A stretch of DNA of 60,000 nt from Polytrichum commune (taxonomy: Eukaryota > Streptophyta > Polytrichopsida > Polytrichales > Polytrichaceae). Positions within the stretch are counted from its first letter, which is position 1, and each line of letters begins with the position of its first letter. The notes beneath the pieces were generated by a model. It saw only the letters and a list, made by a program, of their open reading frames with translations, was not told the origin of the DNA and did not search any database. The stretch covers positions 41,790,001-41,850,000 of the forward strand of contig OX485806.1 of the NCBI GenBank assembly GCA_950295325.1. The letters run 5' to 3'. The translations under genes and the position numbers were made by a program. This document shows positions 12,240 to 21,600 of this stretch, piece after piece.

Positions 12240-12500
12240 AAGGACATCTAGGCCAATCATGAGCCATGCTAATTAGGAGATAGGCTAATTGCGAGTTGAG
12301 CTAACTAAGGAGCTGGCAAATTAGAAGCCGGACTATTTGAAGTTAGGCCAGAGAGGAGCTAGCTACGTAGGAGCTGGCTAATCAAGGCCAAGCAAATCAG
12401 GAGCTAGCTACCGTACTTAGGAGCAGCTTAATTAAGGGCCGAGCAAAGCAGGAGCTAGCTAATTCGAAGCTAGCCTAACTAGAGGAGGGCTAACAAGGAG
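12240..12500. repeat. Degenerate tandem repeat inside LTR-B copy B1
   Basis: Repeated variants of 'ggagctagctaa' and 'ggagctggctaa' spaced about 20-40 bp. LTR-B copies at 17700-17800 and 52929-53165 carry different tandem repeats in the comparable part of the element, so this segment is hypervariable. Confidence 0.6.
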
Positions 12501-12975
12501 CTGGTCTCTGTCTGCGGGGAACAGGTGCCTCAAGGAAGAAAGTGACGGGCGATGACGGGCGGAACAATTGGAGAACAACGCAAAATTACACCCGGAGATT
12601 TGAGACTGAGACCTCGGGAAGGGTCTTGTTGGAGACTGCCGGGGTTCTTCTATGGGGGAATCTACTCACCTTGAATGAAAAAAATGGAGGAAGATAGAAA
12701 AATGAGGATTTGGTGATTGTGATGGACCAAGAGCCACATTCCTAAGTTTTTGAGGTTGGGGTGGTTGTGTTTAAGTGATTGGTAGGGTAGGAAGCTTGAG
12801 GAGTAGACTCGTTGGGCTTGATGCTTTGATTGTGAGACAATAAGCCTTGGAGAAAAGTATTTCTTAATACTATTCACTTGGATTGTCAAATAAAGATTTG
12901 TGTGTTTGGATGCTTCCATACCATACATGGTGTATTGAATTATTAAGTAGAGGTTAAAAAGTTGATCCTTGCACT

Positions 12976-13188
12976 ATGGACTCAACAACCAAACCTAGTG
13001 AGGAGCTCAAGGACCCTAAAGAAGTGAAGGTAACCATTGGTAAAAGGAAGAAGGGAATATCCGCTTGGGCTTGCGCGTACAAGGCAAGGAATTGGACACT
13101 TGAGTCATCAAATGACACATCCAAGCCTAAGGCCAATGCCACGGAGGAATGTGAGCCCAAACCCACTACTCGGACTACGAACGCTTAA
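12976..13188 (+). CDS. Conserved small ORF of LTR-B (copy B1)
   Basis: 70-codon ORF, ATG at 12976, stop just before the end of the element. The core GISAWACAYKARNWTLE (13054-13104) matches GISLRACVAKAAGWTLE in LTR-B copies at 17330-17380 and 52486-52536. A basic run (GKRKKG) precedes it. The C-terminal segment EECEPKPTTRTTNA is encoded by the terminal hairpin and is closely matched in copy B4. There is no signal peptide or membrane segment. I do not recognise a family. Silent-only divergence between the other two copies argues that the peptide was translated and useful to the element. This copy is the most diverged in the core. Confidence 0.5.
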   Translation: MDSTTKPSEELKDPKEVKVTIGKRKKGISAWACAYKARNWTLESSNDTSKPKANATEECEPKPTTRTTNA

Positions 13189-13210
13189 GGGTGGGGGGTT
13201 TGGCCTCACA
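13150..13210 (+). repeat. 61-bp terminal hairpin of LTR-B (copy B1)
   Basis: Starts TGTGAGCCCAAACCC and ends GGGTTTGGCCTCACA: a 15-bp inverted repeat with one mismatch around a 31-bp loop. The same 61-bp unit occurs at the 3' end of copy B4 (52232-52292) and, degraded, in B0 and B5. The left arm repeats the element's own 5' end. Confidence 0.75.
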
Positions 13211-13551
13211 TGCTCCTAGTGTGGGTGAGGGCCCGGGGCGTTGGGAACGCCTCCCACCCACGGGGACTAGGAGGCACGAGGGTAAATCCGTGAGCTATGC
13301 GTAGCTTATGGCATAGTGATTCCATAAAGCTCATGAACACCTCAATCGGAGGCAATGTGTATGTTTGACAAATTTCATGTGACGTTCAACCTCAAATCCA
13401 AAGTGTCACGTGACGTTTTCAAAAACAAAAATGAATGTCAATTGACATCTACATTTTATTCCAAAATGTCACCTCAATTTTTGGCTTACACAATATTTTA
13501 GAAAACTAATATTTTGAATAATAAAAAACAAACTTGATTTGTAACTTTCAG

Positions 13552-13725
13552 GCTTCAACACATATGTCTTGCCACTTATGCAAGCGATTAGAGAGAAATG
13601 CACGACATACAGAAAAGAAGTCAAGAGCCTTGAATTTAGGCGTCTTTCTCCACTTTTTGCTTCTGAATGTGCAGCCAAACTCTGCTATCTCTACTGCCAA
13701 AAGCAACGGACAGAAACTCTCAAAG
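13552..13725 (+). pseudogene. Exon-like fragment of an unrecognised plant gene in the Mutator-like element
   Basis: Bounded by a polypyrimidine-AG acceptor (tttgtaactttcag) and a possible donor (AAAG|GTGATC). Read from 13554 it is open for about 57 codons, including YVLPLMQAIREKC and SPLFASECAAKLCYLYCQ, a composition typical of real protein and unlike the flanking repeats. I do not recognise the family. It may come from a different gene than the SAC exons that follow directly, which would make the cargo chimeric. Confidence 0.45.
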
Positions 13726-14104
13726 GTGATCAACATGGGTGACTTTCTTGCACTTCAGTACGGAGGCTCTGAGGCTCACAATTACGTATGCTCCTCCCTT
13801 TGCTTGATTCTAGTTGAATGTATCTATTTATCTATATACCTATCTGCTGAACAATCAATATCAACCGATATCCTCTTGAAGCATATTATATCCTTTAGTG
13901 GTAAAGAAAAAGAATAAAAAGTTGTTCAATTGGTGAGGTCTGATCTAGGTCTCTGAACTGGAATTGTGAAATATAGAAACATTTTTAGTGCGCTGGCCAA
14001 CAAAAGGTTGTTACAAAAAGGAATATTGATTATCGTTGGGAATTAATTGGTTCTAGGTGTTTCCAGAGAGGCAGGGGAAGTGGAAAGAAACCACACAATC
14101 ACAA
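13726..14104 (+). pseudogene. Two exons of a plant SAC-domain phosphoinositide phosphatase, captured fragment
   Basis: Exon 13726-13785 encodes VINMGDFLALQYGGSEAHNY and is followed by a 271-bp GT-AG intron (13786-14056, gtatgc...ttctag). Exon 14057-14104 then encodes VFPERQGKWKETTQSQ in phase. Together they match the conserved M-G-D-T-L-A-x-Q-Y-G-G-S-x-A-H-N-K-V-F-x-E-R-x-G-x-W block of the plant SAC1-SAC5 group, which removes phosphates from membrane phosphoinositides. The catalytic C-x5-R-T block is absent, so this is a fragment. It is preserved with splice sites inside a transposon, as expected for gene capture. Identification is by motif recall, not a search. Confidence 0.7.
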
Positions 14105-14865
14105 CTTCATAATTACGGGTTAATTATCCCAACAGAACAATTCACTTTGAAACAAAGTGCGCTATAATCAATCCTAACCGAAAGCAGGCGCTGATCTTCG
14201 TGCCATTTCTGTGTCATTTTTGCAATAAGAAGCCTCTCTAGCTCCAAGAAAGCTCAAAGGGATTCATATGCTTTCAACAAGGGAGCTTTGCGATTCAAAG
14301 GGAATTGCTCAAAACAACTTTGGTTGAAAGCAAGAAAAAAATCACATTGGTTGGAAGCAAGAAAAAACTCATATGGAGTGGAGGATGTGCAAGCACCACG
14401 GTGATACAAACATTTGCCTCGCCATGTTCCTAGTTAGTCTCGCTCTCCGATCATCGTCTTAGCTCCCGATTACAAAGGAAATTGCAAGAGCAAAGTTAAA
14501 CTTAAGTATGTGAGTGAGTGTAGGAAGTTCTCCTACTGTTATGGGTTATGTTTTCCGGATACTTAAGCTGCACTTTAGAGTACTCAAGTAAAACGTGTCA
14601 TTTCAATTTCCAGGGTTGTCTATCCCGACGTCATGACGGTGTCGTGTCGTGACGGACCCCTCTGTCACAACACAATAGGATCCACGTAGGGTCAACCTAG
14701 GGGGAAGCTAGTAGGGTGGGTAAAATACTTACATTCTTGCCAAGGTGGCGTCCTATGTGGCAGAAAAGGCCGACGTGGACGTGGATATGCCTAGCACCAG
14801 GTAAACCATTTTGCCATTCTATTTATCATTCTGTTAAAATCAAAGTAGTAAAATATGACTAAGGA

Positions 14866-15050
14866 TGGTGTGGGGTGGACGGGGGACGAGGGTGGGGCGG
14901 ACGGGGGTTGGGAACGGGGACGGACAGGGGTTGGGAACGGGGCGGACGGGGGGGGGGACGGGGCGCGGACGATTAGGGAACGGGGGCGGACGGGGCGGGA
15001 ACGGGTGTAGACGGGGGGAACATGGGCGAACAGGGGGGCGGACGGGCGCT
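14866..15050. repeat. G-rich simple repeat (GGGGACGG / GGCGGAC variants)
   Basis: About 185 bp of GGGACGGGGCGGACGGGGG-type sequence inside the Mutator-like element. Apparent open frames on both strands here come from the repeat and are not genes. Confidence 0.85.
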
Positions 15051-16080
15051 AGTAATTTTTTCCCCACTTTACCTCTACTTTGCTGACATGTCATCACACG
15101 TGGACATCTTACATCCTACGTGTCCGAAATGGGGTAATGTAATTACACACAAAATTCGGTAAAATTCAAGTCAGTCAGGATAAAGACAGCATCCGGCATA
15201 ATGTCGTGACGGATACGTGTCGTGACGGTACGACATTATGCCGAGATTAGCCTCCGTCACGACACAATAGACATCCCTGTTAATTTCTAGTGTGTCAATT
15301 GACGTGTGATTTTTTTCTTCACAAGTCACAGTACGTGTCAATTTCTAGATTGTGCATGTCAATTGATGTGCATTTGTTTTTTGTGCAAGTTTTTGCATGT
15401 CAAAAGAAAAAAACTTGCAAAAACTTTGTCAAACATATACACTAATCGGAGGTGTGAGCTAGGAGTTATGGCAATTTGAGTGGGGTGCCCTGGTAAAGAA
15501 ATGGCCTGGGAAGGATTCCCGGGACTGCCAAGGTTTGAACAGACATAACTTCCTCAATACTTGCTTGAATGGGGCAACTCAGGAGTCCATCAGCATCTAC
15601 ATGAAGCGTAAATGAAGATGGAGTGGTTGCTTGTTAGCATCAGCCATGATACAAGGAGGTTATGATAGTCTGAAGTTGTTGGGGCTTCTAGGCCCAGCGG
15701 CTAAGGAAAAATGTCTACTTGGCCCCAACTCTTGGTAAAGAGACAAAAAGATCCTAGACGGTGGGGTAGGGCCCCCGCATAGAGTCCTTGAGGCTTATAT
15801 GGATGAGGTGGTGTGGCCTCACCCACCCGAGGCCGAACGGCACGGCCTCCATGGGCATTGGCCCAATGTGAGGCCATAGTTGCCTAGTATGGCTCGAATT
15901 GTTGTAGTGTTGCTTCGGCAATGCGATGATCAACATAAGATTGGACTTTCATGGATGGAAGTCCACACCAAGAATTTGTTACCAATCAAGGGGTGAGTCT
16001 CGAAAGCAAAGTAGGAGGGTTGGTTCCCCTTTTATAAACTATAAGGTCCGGGGTAGGAGGAGCTAACCATTAGCATGGCG

Positions 16081-16641
16081 CACGGGTAGGTCACTTAGTG
16101 CATTTTAAAAACAACGTGCGGCATAATATAGAGAGGATTAAAATCATTTGAAATAAAAATTATAAAGGAATTCCAAATAATGAAGGGGCCATTAAATGTA
16201 GACAATCCCATTATAAGTAAGTTAGATGGACATAAAATGTGGGCCATTATTTTTTTGTAAAATTAATATAGGGGCTGAAGATAAGGATCCTAGAAGGTAT
16301 GTTTAGTATGTTTGCTATGGTCTCCTATGTGTTTTCTTCATAACTTTGTTTGCAATGATATTACTGTTTGCACCCTTCTTTGTTTCCATGGTTTCCCTTA
16401 ACACTTGTCAATGCGTTAGGAAGTAGATTAACTTTTATTATTTAAAATGAATATAGAGTACAAAAAATTGCAGTGACTTGGAAAATATAAGTAATGGAAG
16501 GGTGCAAACAAATAGGCCATTTTTTAAATTTAAGTAATTATAGGGAGGCTTTAATTCTGCCCTTGAAGGTAAATAGCCCCAAAACAAAAAACCCCCAGCC
16601 GCACGTGGTGCACAAAAATGCCTTAGAGTGACCTACCCGTG
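16081..16641. mobile_element. 561-bp hAT-like MITE with 8-bp target duplication
   Basis: Ends are CACGGGTAGGTCACT and its exact inverse, with inverted similarity reaching about 40 bp inward (GCATTTT, CGTGCGGC). Flanked by GCATGGCG at 16073-16080 and 16642-16649, an 8-bp duplication typical of hAT elements. The interior is AT-rich with no transposase. It is inserted near the 3' end of an LTR-C. Confidence 0.85.
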
Positions 16642-16733
16642 GCATGGCGGAATGCGAAGGGTTAGCGCTTGTCACCTTTGCTAGAAATGAAAATTGGGCA
16701 AAATTGTTAAGGGGACTAGCAAGGGTTGCGATA

Positions 16734-16860
16734 GTGGCCAATGCTAGTGTCCCCAAATCAAATCCAAATCTTGTGTACCTCAAGGCCCAAATTAATGAGA
16801 GAAATATCTTATGTTTGGTTGAAAAAAAGGTAATTGTCGAGACCTTTTCCAACTTTTTTT
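16734..16860 (+). pseudogene. Ty3/gypsy protease start (copy G2 continued)
   Basis: Reads VANASVPKSNP then LKAQINERNILCLV, matching the start of the gypsy protease domain in copy G1 (LEAQTHGRNVSCFVD) and G3. The active-site aspartate region is missing: after CLV the sequence degenerates. It continues the gag at 9715-10795 once the intervening LTR-C and its insertions are removed. Confidence 0.6.
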
Positions 16861-16867
16861 AACTTAA

Positions 16868-17169
16868 CTTGACCGTTTTCTAACTCTAGCAAGTGCCACA
16901 AACGCTAATTTGCTTATCCCATGCACATAATTGGTCAGTTTCTCATACCACGGACCTCCAAGCTCATGGCTTGGTCACCAAATCCTCCTATATATGCATT
17001 CAGGATTCTCCACTTAGTTGGTAGCCAATGGTTAATGTGGACTACTATTCATGGGAGTCCACTCTTGAATTAATCATTGTGTTGCCAAAACAACATTACA
17101 ACAACCCGAACCAAATTGTCAAGTATGCTCTGGGTGGAGTCCTTCGACTTAACCGCCTCATCCATATAA
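16868..17169 (-). mobile_element. LTR-C fragment
   Basis: Minus-strand, about 300 bp, diverged, beginning near 'ttgaccgttttctaactctagcaagtgcc' and ending at 'cctcatccatata', where it abuts a truncated LTR-B end. No duplication at either end. Confidence 0.7.
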
Positions 17170-18603
17170 CCCACCACCCTTAAGCGTCCTAGTCCGGGTG
17201 ATGGTGTTGAGAATCACATGTATTTTTTGTATCGAAAGAATGATCTCTTTGCATCCAAAGGCGTTCATGTCATTTTGAATCACTTTGTTTATTAGTGGTA
17301 GGTAATTGGCTTTGGGCCGCGTTGGCCTTCTCAAGGGTCCAACCGGCGGCCTTGGCAACACAAGCTCTCAAGGATATTCCCCTTTGGCCTTTGATTATCC
17401 TCTTCGTTACTTGAACCTTGCTAGAGTCTTCCGCTTTCTCCATCGGCCTAACCTCCTTTGTCTCGCCAATGTGGATGTCCTCCGCTTTCTCCATTAATAA
17501 TGCAAGTGATTGATTTTTACCAAAGAGGACGTAAGTGTTAAAAAACACTACCTCAATGGTTACTCAAAAATACAATTGCCTTAAAGGCCACACGTGAATC
17601 TTAACTAGCTTAATGAGCCTAATTACTTATCTATCACTAATCACAACCTAATGTTGTTTCTGCCTCATGTGCCAATACCCACTTTTTGGATTAGCTTGCT
17701 AATCACCTAGTCCACCCTTGGCCGATCGATTACCCGGTCTCGGTGTAGCCTGGTACCCGGTCTCGGTGCAGCCTGGTACCCGGTGGCCTGGCCAACTTCG
17801 GCTGCCCAGTAGCTTAGCCTCCTTCAGCTCAGATTTAGATACAATCTAACCCGGAACTCCTAGCAAGGTCCTCAACCCACACTAATCAAGGGCATACTAA
17901 CCACACCTTAAGTCACACTATAATGTGCACCCTTAACTACTAATCGGATGTTTGTTTCTAATTTCTTTTTGTGTTTTTTTTTTGGCTACTCAACTAACAT
18001 TACTCCCTAGCCTTACTAAGACTAACTAATCCACACACGTGGCTTTCAAGCTCTAAGAGCTAGCCCCCTTTAGAACACTTGAGAGAGAGAGCTTAACTAA
18101 TTAACTTCACTAAAAACTAATAACCCACACACGTGGCTCAAGCTCTTAAGAGCTTGCTCCCTTGAGAGCGCTTGATGGAGAGAGAGGTAAATGAGAGAAA
18201 AAACACCTTAAGTAGCAAAGAGGGAGAGAGGGAGAGAGAGGTCAGGATAGGGTGAGAGGATTAGCACCTCCAATCACAATCCCTTAACCCTCTCCTCCAA
18301 AGTAGGGACTAATCCCCATCCACCAAGTTTCTTTCTTCCTAAACTAACAAGGTGGATCCAAAAGTGGGCATTTAACCCGCGGAGCTCACCTTGCCTCACC
18401 TTACCCCCTACTCACATAATCAAGGCATCCTCTTATTGAAATCAACCCTTGAAATAACCACTCAACACATTCTAATGCCTAAACTTAAATCCACACCACA
18501 CTTCATTCTTTTTATGTTTTGTGAATAATCATAACCCTCAAAGTCAAATTAAAATTGGTTTCGAAGAGTTAATCACGATATGTGGGCACCATTTGGGCTC
18601 ACA
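17170..18603 (-). mobile_element. LTR-B copy B3, 3' end truncated
   Basis: The 5' end is intact on the minus strand (TGTGAGCCCAAATGGTGCCC, at 18603 downward). The 3' end stops inside the hairpin and is joined to an LTR-C fragment, so the last bases and the target duplication are missing. It carries tandem 'acccggtctcggtg' repeats near 17740-17800 and the conserved small ORF. Its 5' end interrupts the long ORF at 18604-22978. Confidence 0.8.
17270..17548 (-). CDS. Conserved small ORF of LTR-B (copy B3)
   Basis: 92 codons, ATG at 17548. The core GISLRACVAKAAGWTLE lies at 17380-17330 and is identical in protein to copy B4 (52536-52486), although 11 of the 17 codons differ. The N-terminal part is charged with repeated E-K-A-E-D, then a basic KRIIKGQR run precedes the core; the tail is N/Q/S-rich. 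There is no known domain and no membrane segment. The ATG is not shared with the other copies, so the true start is unsure. Confidence 0.55.
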   Translation of the reverse strand: MFFNTYVLFGKNQSLALLMEKAEDIHIGETKEVRPMEKAEDSSKVQVTKRIIKGQRGISLRACVAKAAGWTLEKANAAQSQLPTTNKQSDSK

Positions 18604-21600
18604 CCGGTGCTCTTCCTCCTCACCTGGGGAGAGCGGACCCTTTCCGGAGCCCCTCCGGAACTACCAGGCCGAGAGTCACCTCCCTGCTGGCTGGGTCCTG
18701 CAGACGTCGGCGGATTCTGAACCAGGGCCACTTCACCAACCACCTCATAGAGGGTTCCAGTTGGTGATCCAGGCGGACCCGGATAGAGTACCCGCCGGGG
18801 TGTTCCGCTTGGCGGAACCACCTTCTGGATTTCCGCCAGGAGATCCTTCATCATCCGTGAATACTTCACGAGGATGGGGAGGGTCTGCCTGGCGGAAGCG
18901 GGTTCTCCGGACTCCATCATCCGGTCGTAGAGATGCGCCTTGTTGACGATCTCTGCTGGATGCCCCACCAACTCCCGGATCCGACTGAAGACCACTACCT
19001 GCTCCGCGTGGTACTTCCGGATCTCCTCGCTCTTTTGACTCAGCTCTTGAGTCATGGCCGCCACCTGCGCGGTGAGATGAGCATTCTCCGTCTTTGCCTG
19101 CTCAAGCTCCTTCCTATCCGCCCTCTTTGCCAATTCTCGGAGAATATTTCCAGGTCCGCAGTCGTCCAAGGCTTGATTCGCTCCCCGGACGATGTGTTCC
19201 AGCCGGTAATACTGGTTCTGCAGGTTCTCCAACCCCTCCTGGACCCGATTGAAGGGGTTTTCCGGAAAGTCCCAAGCGGAGAGATCCACATTCCGCCAGA
19301 TGGTCTCCCGGCTGGGTCCGGGTTCCGGATGATGATGAGGGGGAGGAGAGACAGGCTTCTGGTGGGTCGGCGGCGGGCTTCCGGGTGAGGAGGGAGGTGC
19401 TTCCGGAATGATTGGGTCGCTGGAAGTCTCCGTCTCGAGGTCTCCGGCTTCCGGGTGGAGCTTGTAGGTGATCTCGTCCGCCGCTATCGTTAGCAGGTCC
19501 TGCTCCTCGGCCGTGATGCAGTCGAAATGCTGGTAGAAATACAGAATGAAGGGGGAGAGGAAGGAGGGTTTCCGGCCAATATGGGGGAGGGCCCGCCCTA
19601 CTATTTCCTGGATAATCAGCCCCTAGTTCACGGGTCGGACTCCGGACATAGCACCGAACAGGGTGTTAGCCATGGTAAGGCTAATCCGCTTCGGCTTGTC
19701 CGGGTTAAGGATAGGCAGGAGGAACTCTAACACCCTCCGCTCTCTCAGGTTCCGGCAGTTCCCGGGGTGGAAGCCGTCCTTTGGGTCCGCGTCCCCTCTA
19801 AATTTCCCGGCGAACAGGCCGTCGCGGTGGCCGGCCCACCCCTCTGCAATCCCCCTAGGAAACCCGTAGACCCTATTCCAAATATCCAGAGTCCAATTTT
19901 CCGGATCCCTCCTCTTTGTTCGTAGCCACTGATTTCCTCTGTGGTACTTTTGGGCCACCCCCTTTCGAGGGAGCCTAAAAGTATCACACAAGCCCTTCGG
20001 TGAAGGTGGCCTGCATTTGCAGGCGTCCAAGCCGAACCCGGATGATAGGTGTATAACGTGAGTAGTTAGATTTTTAAGGGAGATTAAATATGCGTCGTAG
20101 TACCTCCGGAGGTTAGGCCTTAGTTTTTTACTAGTGTGGCTTTAAACTCCACTAACCAATTTCATATCTAGTTCTAACCTTAACCTACAACCTATTCTAC
20201 GCGCAGACGCACCAGCCCTGAAACCAAGGCAATCCTAATTTGTGAATTGGGATGGTTCTGATACACCCAACCGGGTGTGACTTATACCACCCCAACTCAA
20301 CGAACGGAATAACGACAATTTGATGGACCATTCAATTCTTCCTATTTCTTTATTTATTTCTATTTAGTTTTCTAAGCGGGGGAACTTGGCCTAAGTCCCA
20401 CCCTTCACACAAATTCCTTCTTAATTACTTACTTTTGTTTGCACGTCCTAACTTACTACATTAACATATTAGGCATCACCCCTTACCTCGGGTCTCTTGC
20501 CAACAAGGGTTTACGATTTATTTTGTATGTTTTGATTGTTAAATGTGTTTACACTGGATAGACCACGAAATGCAACTCAATGGGACCAGGGTGACGGGCG
20601 ACCTGTAGGTTCAACCTGTTGCGCAATCTTCATAAATTGGGGCCATTACTCCCAATCTATGGGGCCAACAACATAATAGTGGATTCGCGGGTCATTAACC
20701 CCACATTTCCACCAACAACATTCAGAGTGGTCGTGTCGGTGATTAATCCGACTTACCACACACGAAACTTGCTAATAAATGAAGCTACTACCACAAAACA
20801 TACCAAGGGCCCCGAAAACAATGGAATTGGGTACTCCCTTGGCGGTCAAGTGGTCAAGCCACTTGACCTTACGAGATAGGTGAGTGGGTTTAGAAATGCG
20901 TACCTTAGCCGTGCTCCCTCCAATCCTAAATGGAAGGCTTAAGGTTAGTTAATTTACCTCAATTTCCCTCGGTTGATTTGGGCTTGATGTAGGCCGAGCC
21001 GCTACCTCCTTCCTTGCTCCACTTTCCGAGCGTCGATCTTGCCTCCTTCTTTGTAACTAGTTTGGTAGTAAGCGTACCTTAGTTAACAATTAAAATATAA
21101 AGTGTTATTCTGCCCTGTAATTTAATCCTAAGCATAATATTTATACTTAGTGCACCAAATTATCTTTCCAATGATCTAAAAATCACTCTAATCGGATAAG
21201 AAATGCAAAAGTTATGAGGGTTGGAAGTGTGAGGTCGATTCAACCGACCCTTCCAACCCACCTATCTACCTTCTAACTTCAAAAATTCATAGCACATTCC
21301 TTACTACTTGGATCTAGGCTTTCCTTATACCATTGGAAAGCTATGAACAAGCTCTAACTAGAAAAATTATGACATCAGCAGGTTAAGCTAATAGAAATTC
21401 AGCGGACTCCTTGTAACACAGCAGTCAATCAAGAAGGCTTAAACTATGTATCTCGCCTTCAACAATTCATATCTAATTCAAATCTTAGTCAAATCAAACG
21501 TTCTATATGACCCTGGAGAGATATTAAAAATATGTATTTGATAAAAATATGTGATTAGAAAGGTAAGCCGAAGTGAACCCAGCAGGTCCTCTGTAATGCA

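Larger units (their letters stand above)
10894..13210 (+). mobile_element. LTR-B copy B1, full-length with 5-bp target duplication
   Basis: 2,317 bp from TGTGAGCCCAAA to TTTGGCCTCACA, flanked by TGCTC (10889-10893 and 13211-13215). The ends form an imperfect 12-bp inverted repeat. The first 500 bp are nearly collinear with the minus-strand copy 52232-54380, and the middle differs. It carries a tandem-repeat block (12240-12500), paired TGACGGGCG motifs (12542-12562), a conserved small ORF (12976-13188) and a 61-bp terminal hairpin. Solo LTR is the preferred reading because of TG...CA plus 5 bp. A terminal-inverted-repeat element is the alternative. Confidence 0.85.
13353..15443. mobile_element. 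Mutator-like element carrying host gene exons (Pack-MULE type)
   Basis: 2,091 bp inserted in an LTR-C. Flanks are AATCGGAGG at 13344-13352 and 15444-15452, a perfect 9-bp duplication as in Mutator elements. The ends pair as a 19-bp inverted repeat with two mismatches (ATGTTTGACAAA core), short for this superfamily. No transposase is visible. The interior holds exon-like pieces (13552-13785 and 14057-14104), a G-rich block (14866-15050) and a cluster of GTCGTGACGG motifs, some in a hairpin (15195-15244), which may mark a further nested element. Confidence 0.65.
10796..16733 (+). mobile_element. LTR-C copy split into four pieces by three later insertions
   Basis: The LTR runs TGTCGCGCACC (10796) to GGGTTGCGATA (16733), but only 10796-10893, 13211-13352, 15444-16080 and 16642-16733 belong to it. 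The gaps are LTR-B copy B1 (TGCTC duplication), a Mutator-like element (AATCGGAGG duplication) and a hAT-like MITE (GCATGGCG duplication). Removing all three gives a continuous LTR of about 960 bp. It lies between gag and protease of gypsy copy G2. I could not find a clean target duplication for the LTR itself. Confidence 0.8.

Noticed and set aside
10894-13210. LTR-B as a terminal-inverted-repeat DNA transposon
   Set aside because: The 12-bp inverted ends allow it, but three copies have 5-bp duplications and TG...CA ends, which fit LTRs better. The question is kept open in the hairpin finding.
14840-15097. Pro/Arg-rich and Gly-rich open frames on opposite strands
   Set aside because: Both come from the GGGGACGG simple repeat.
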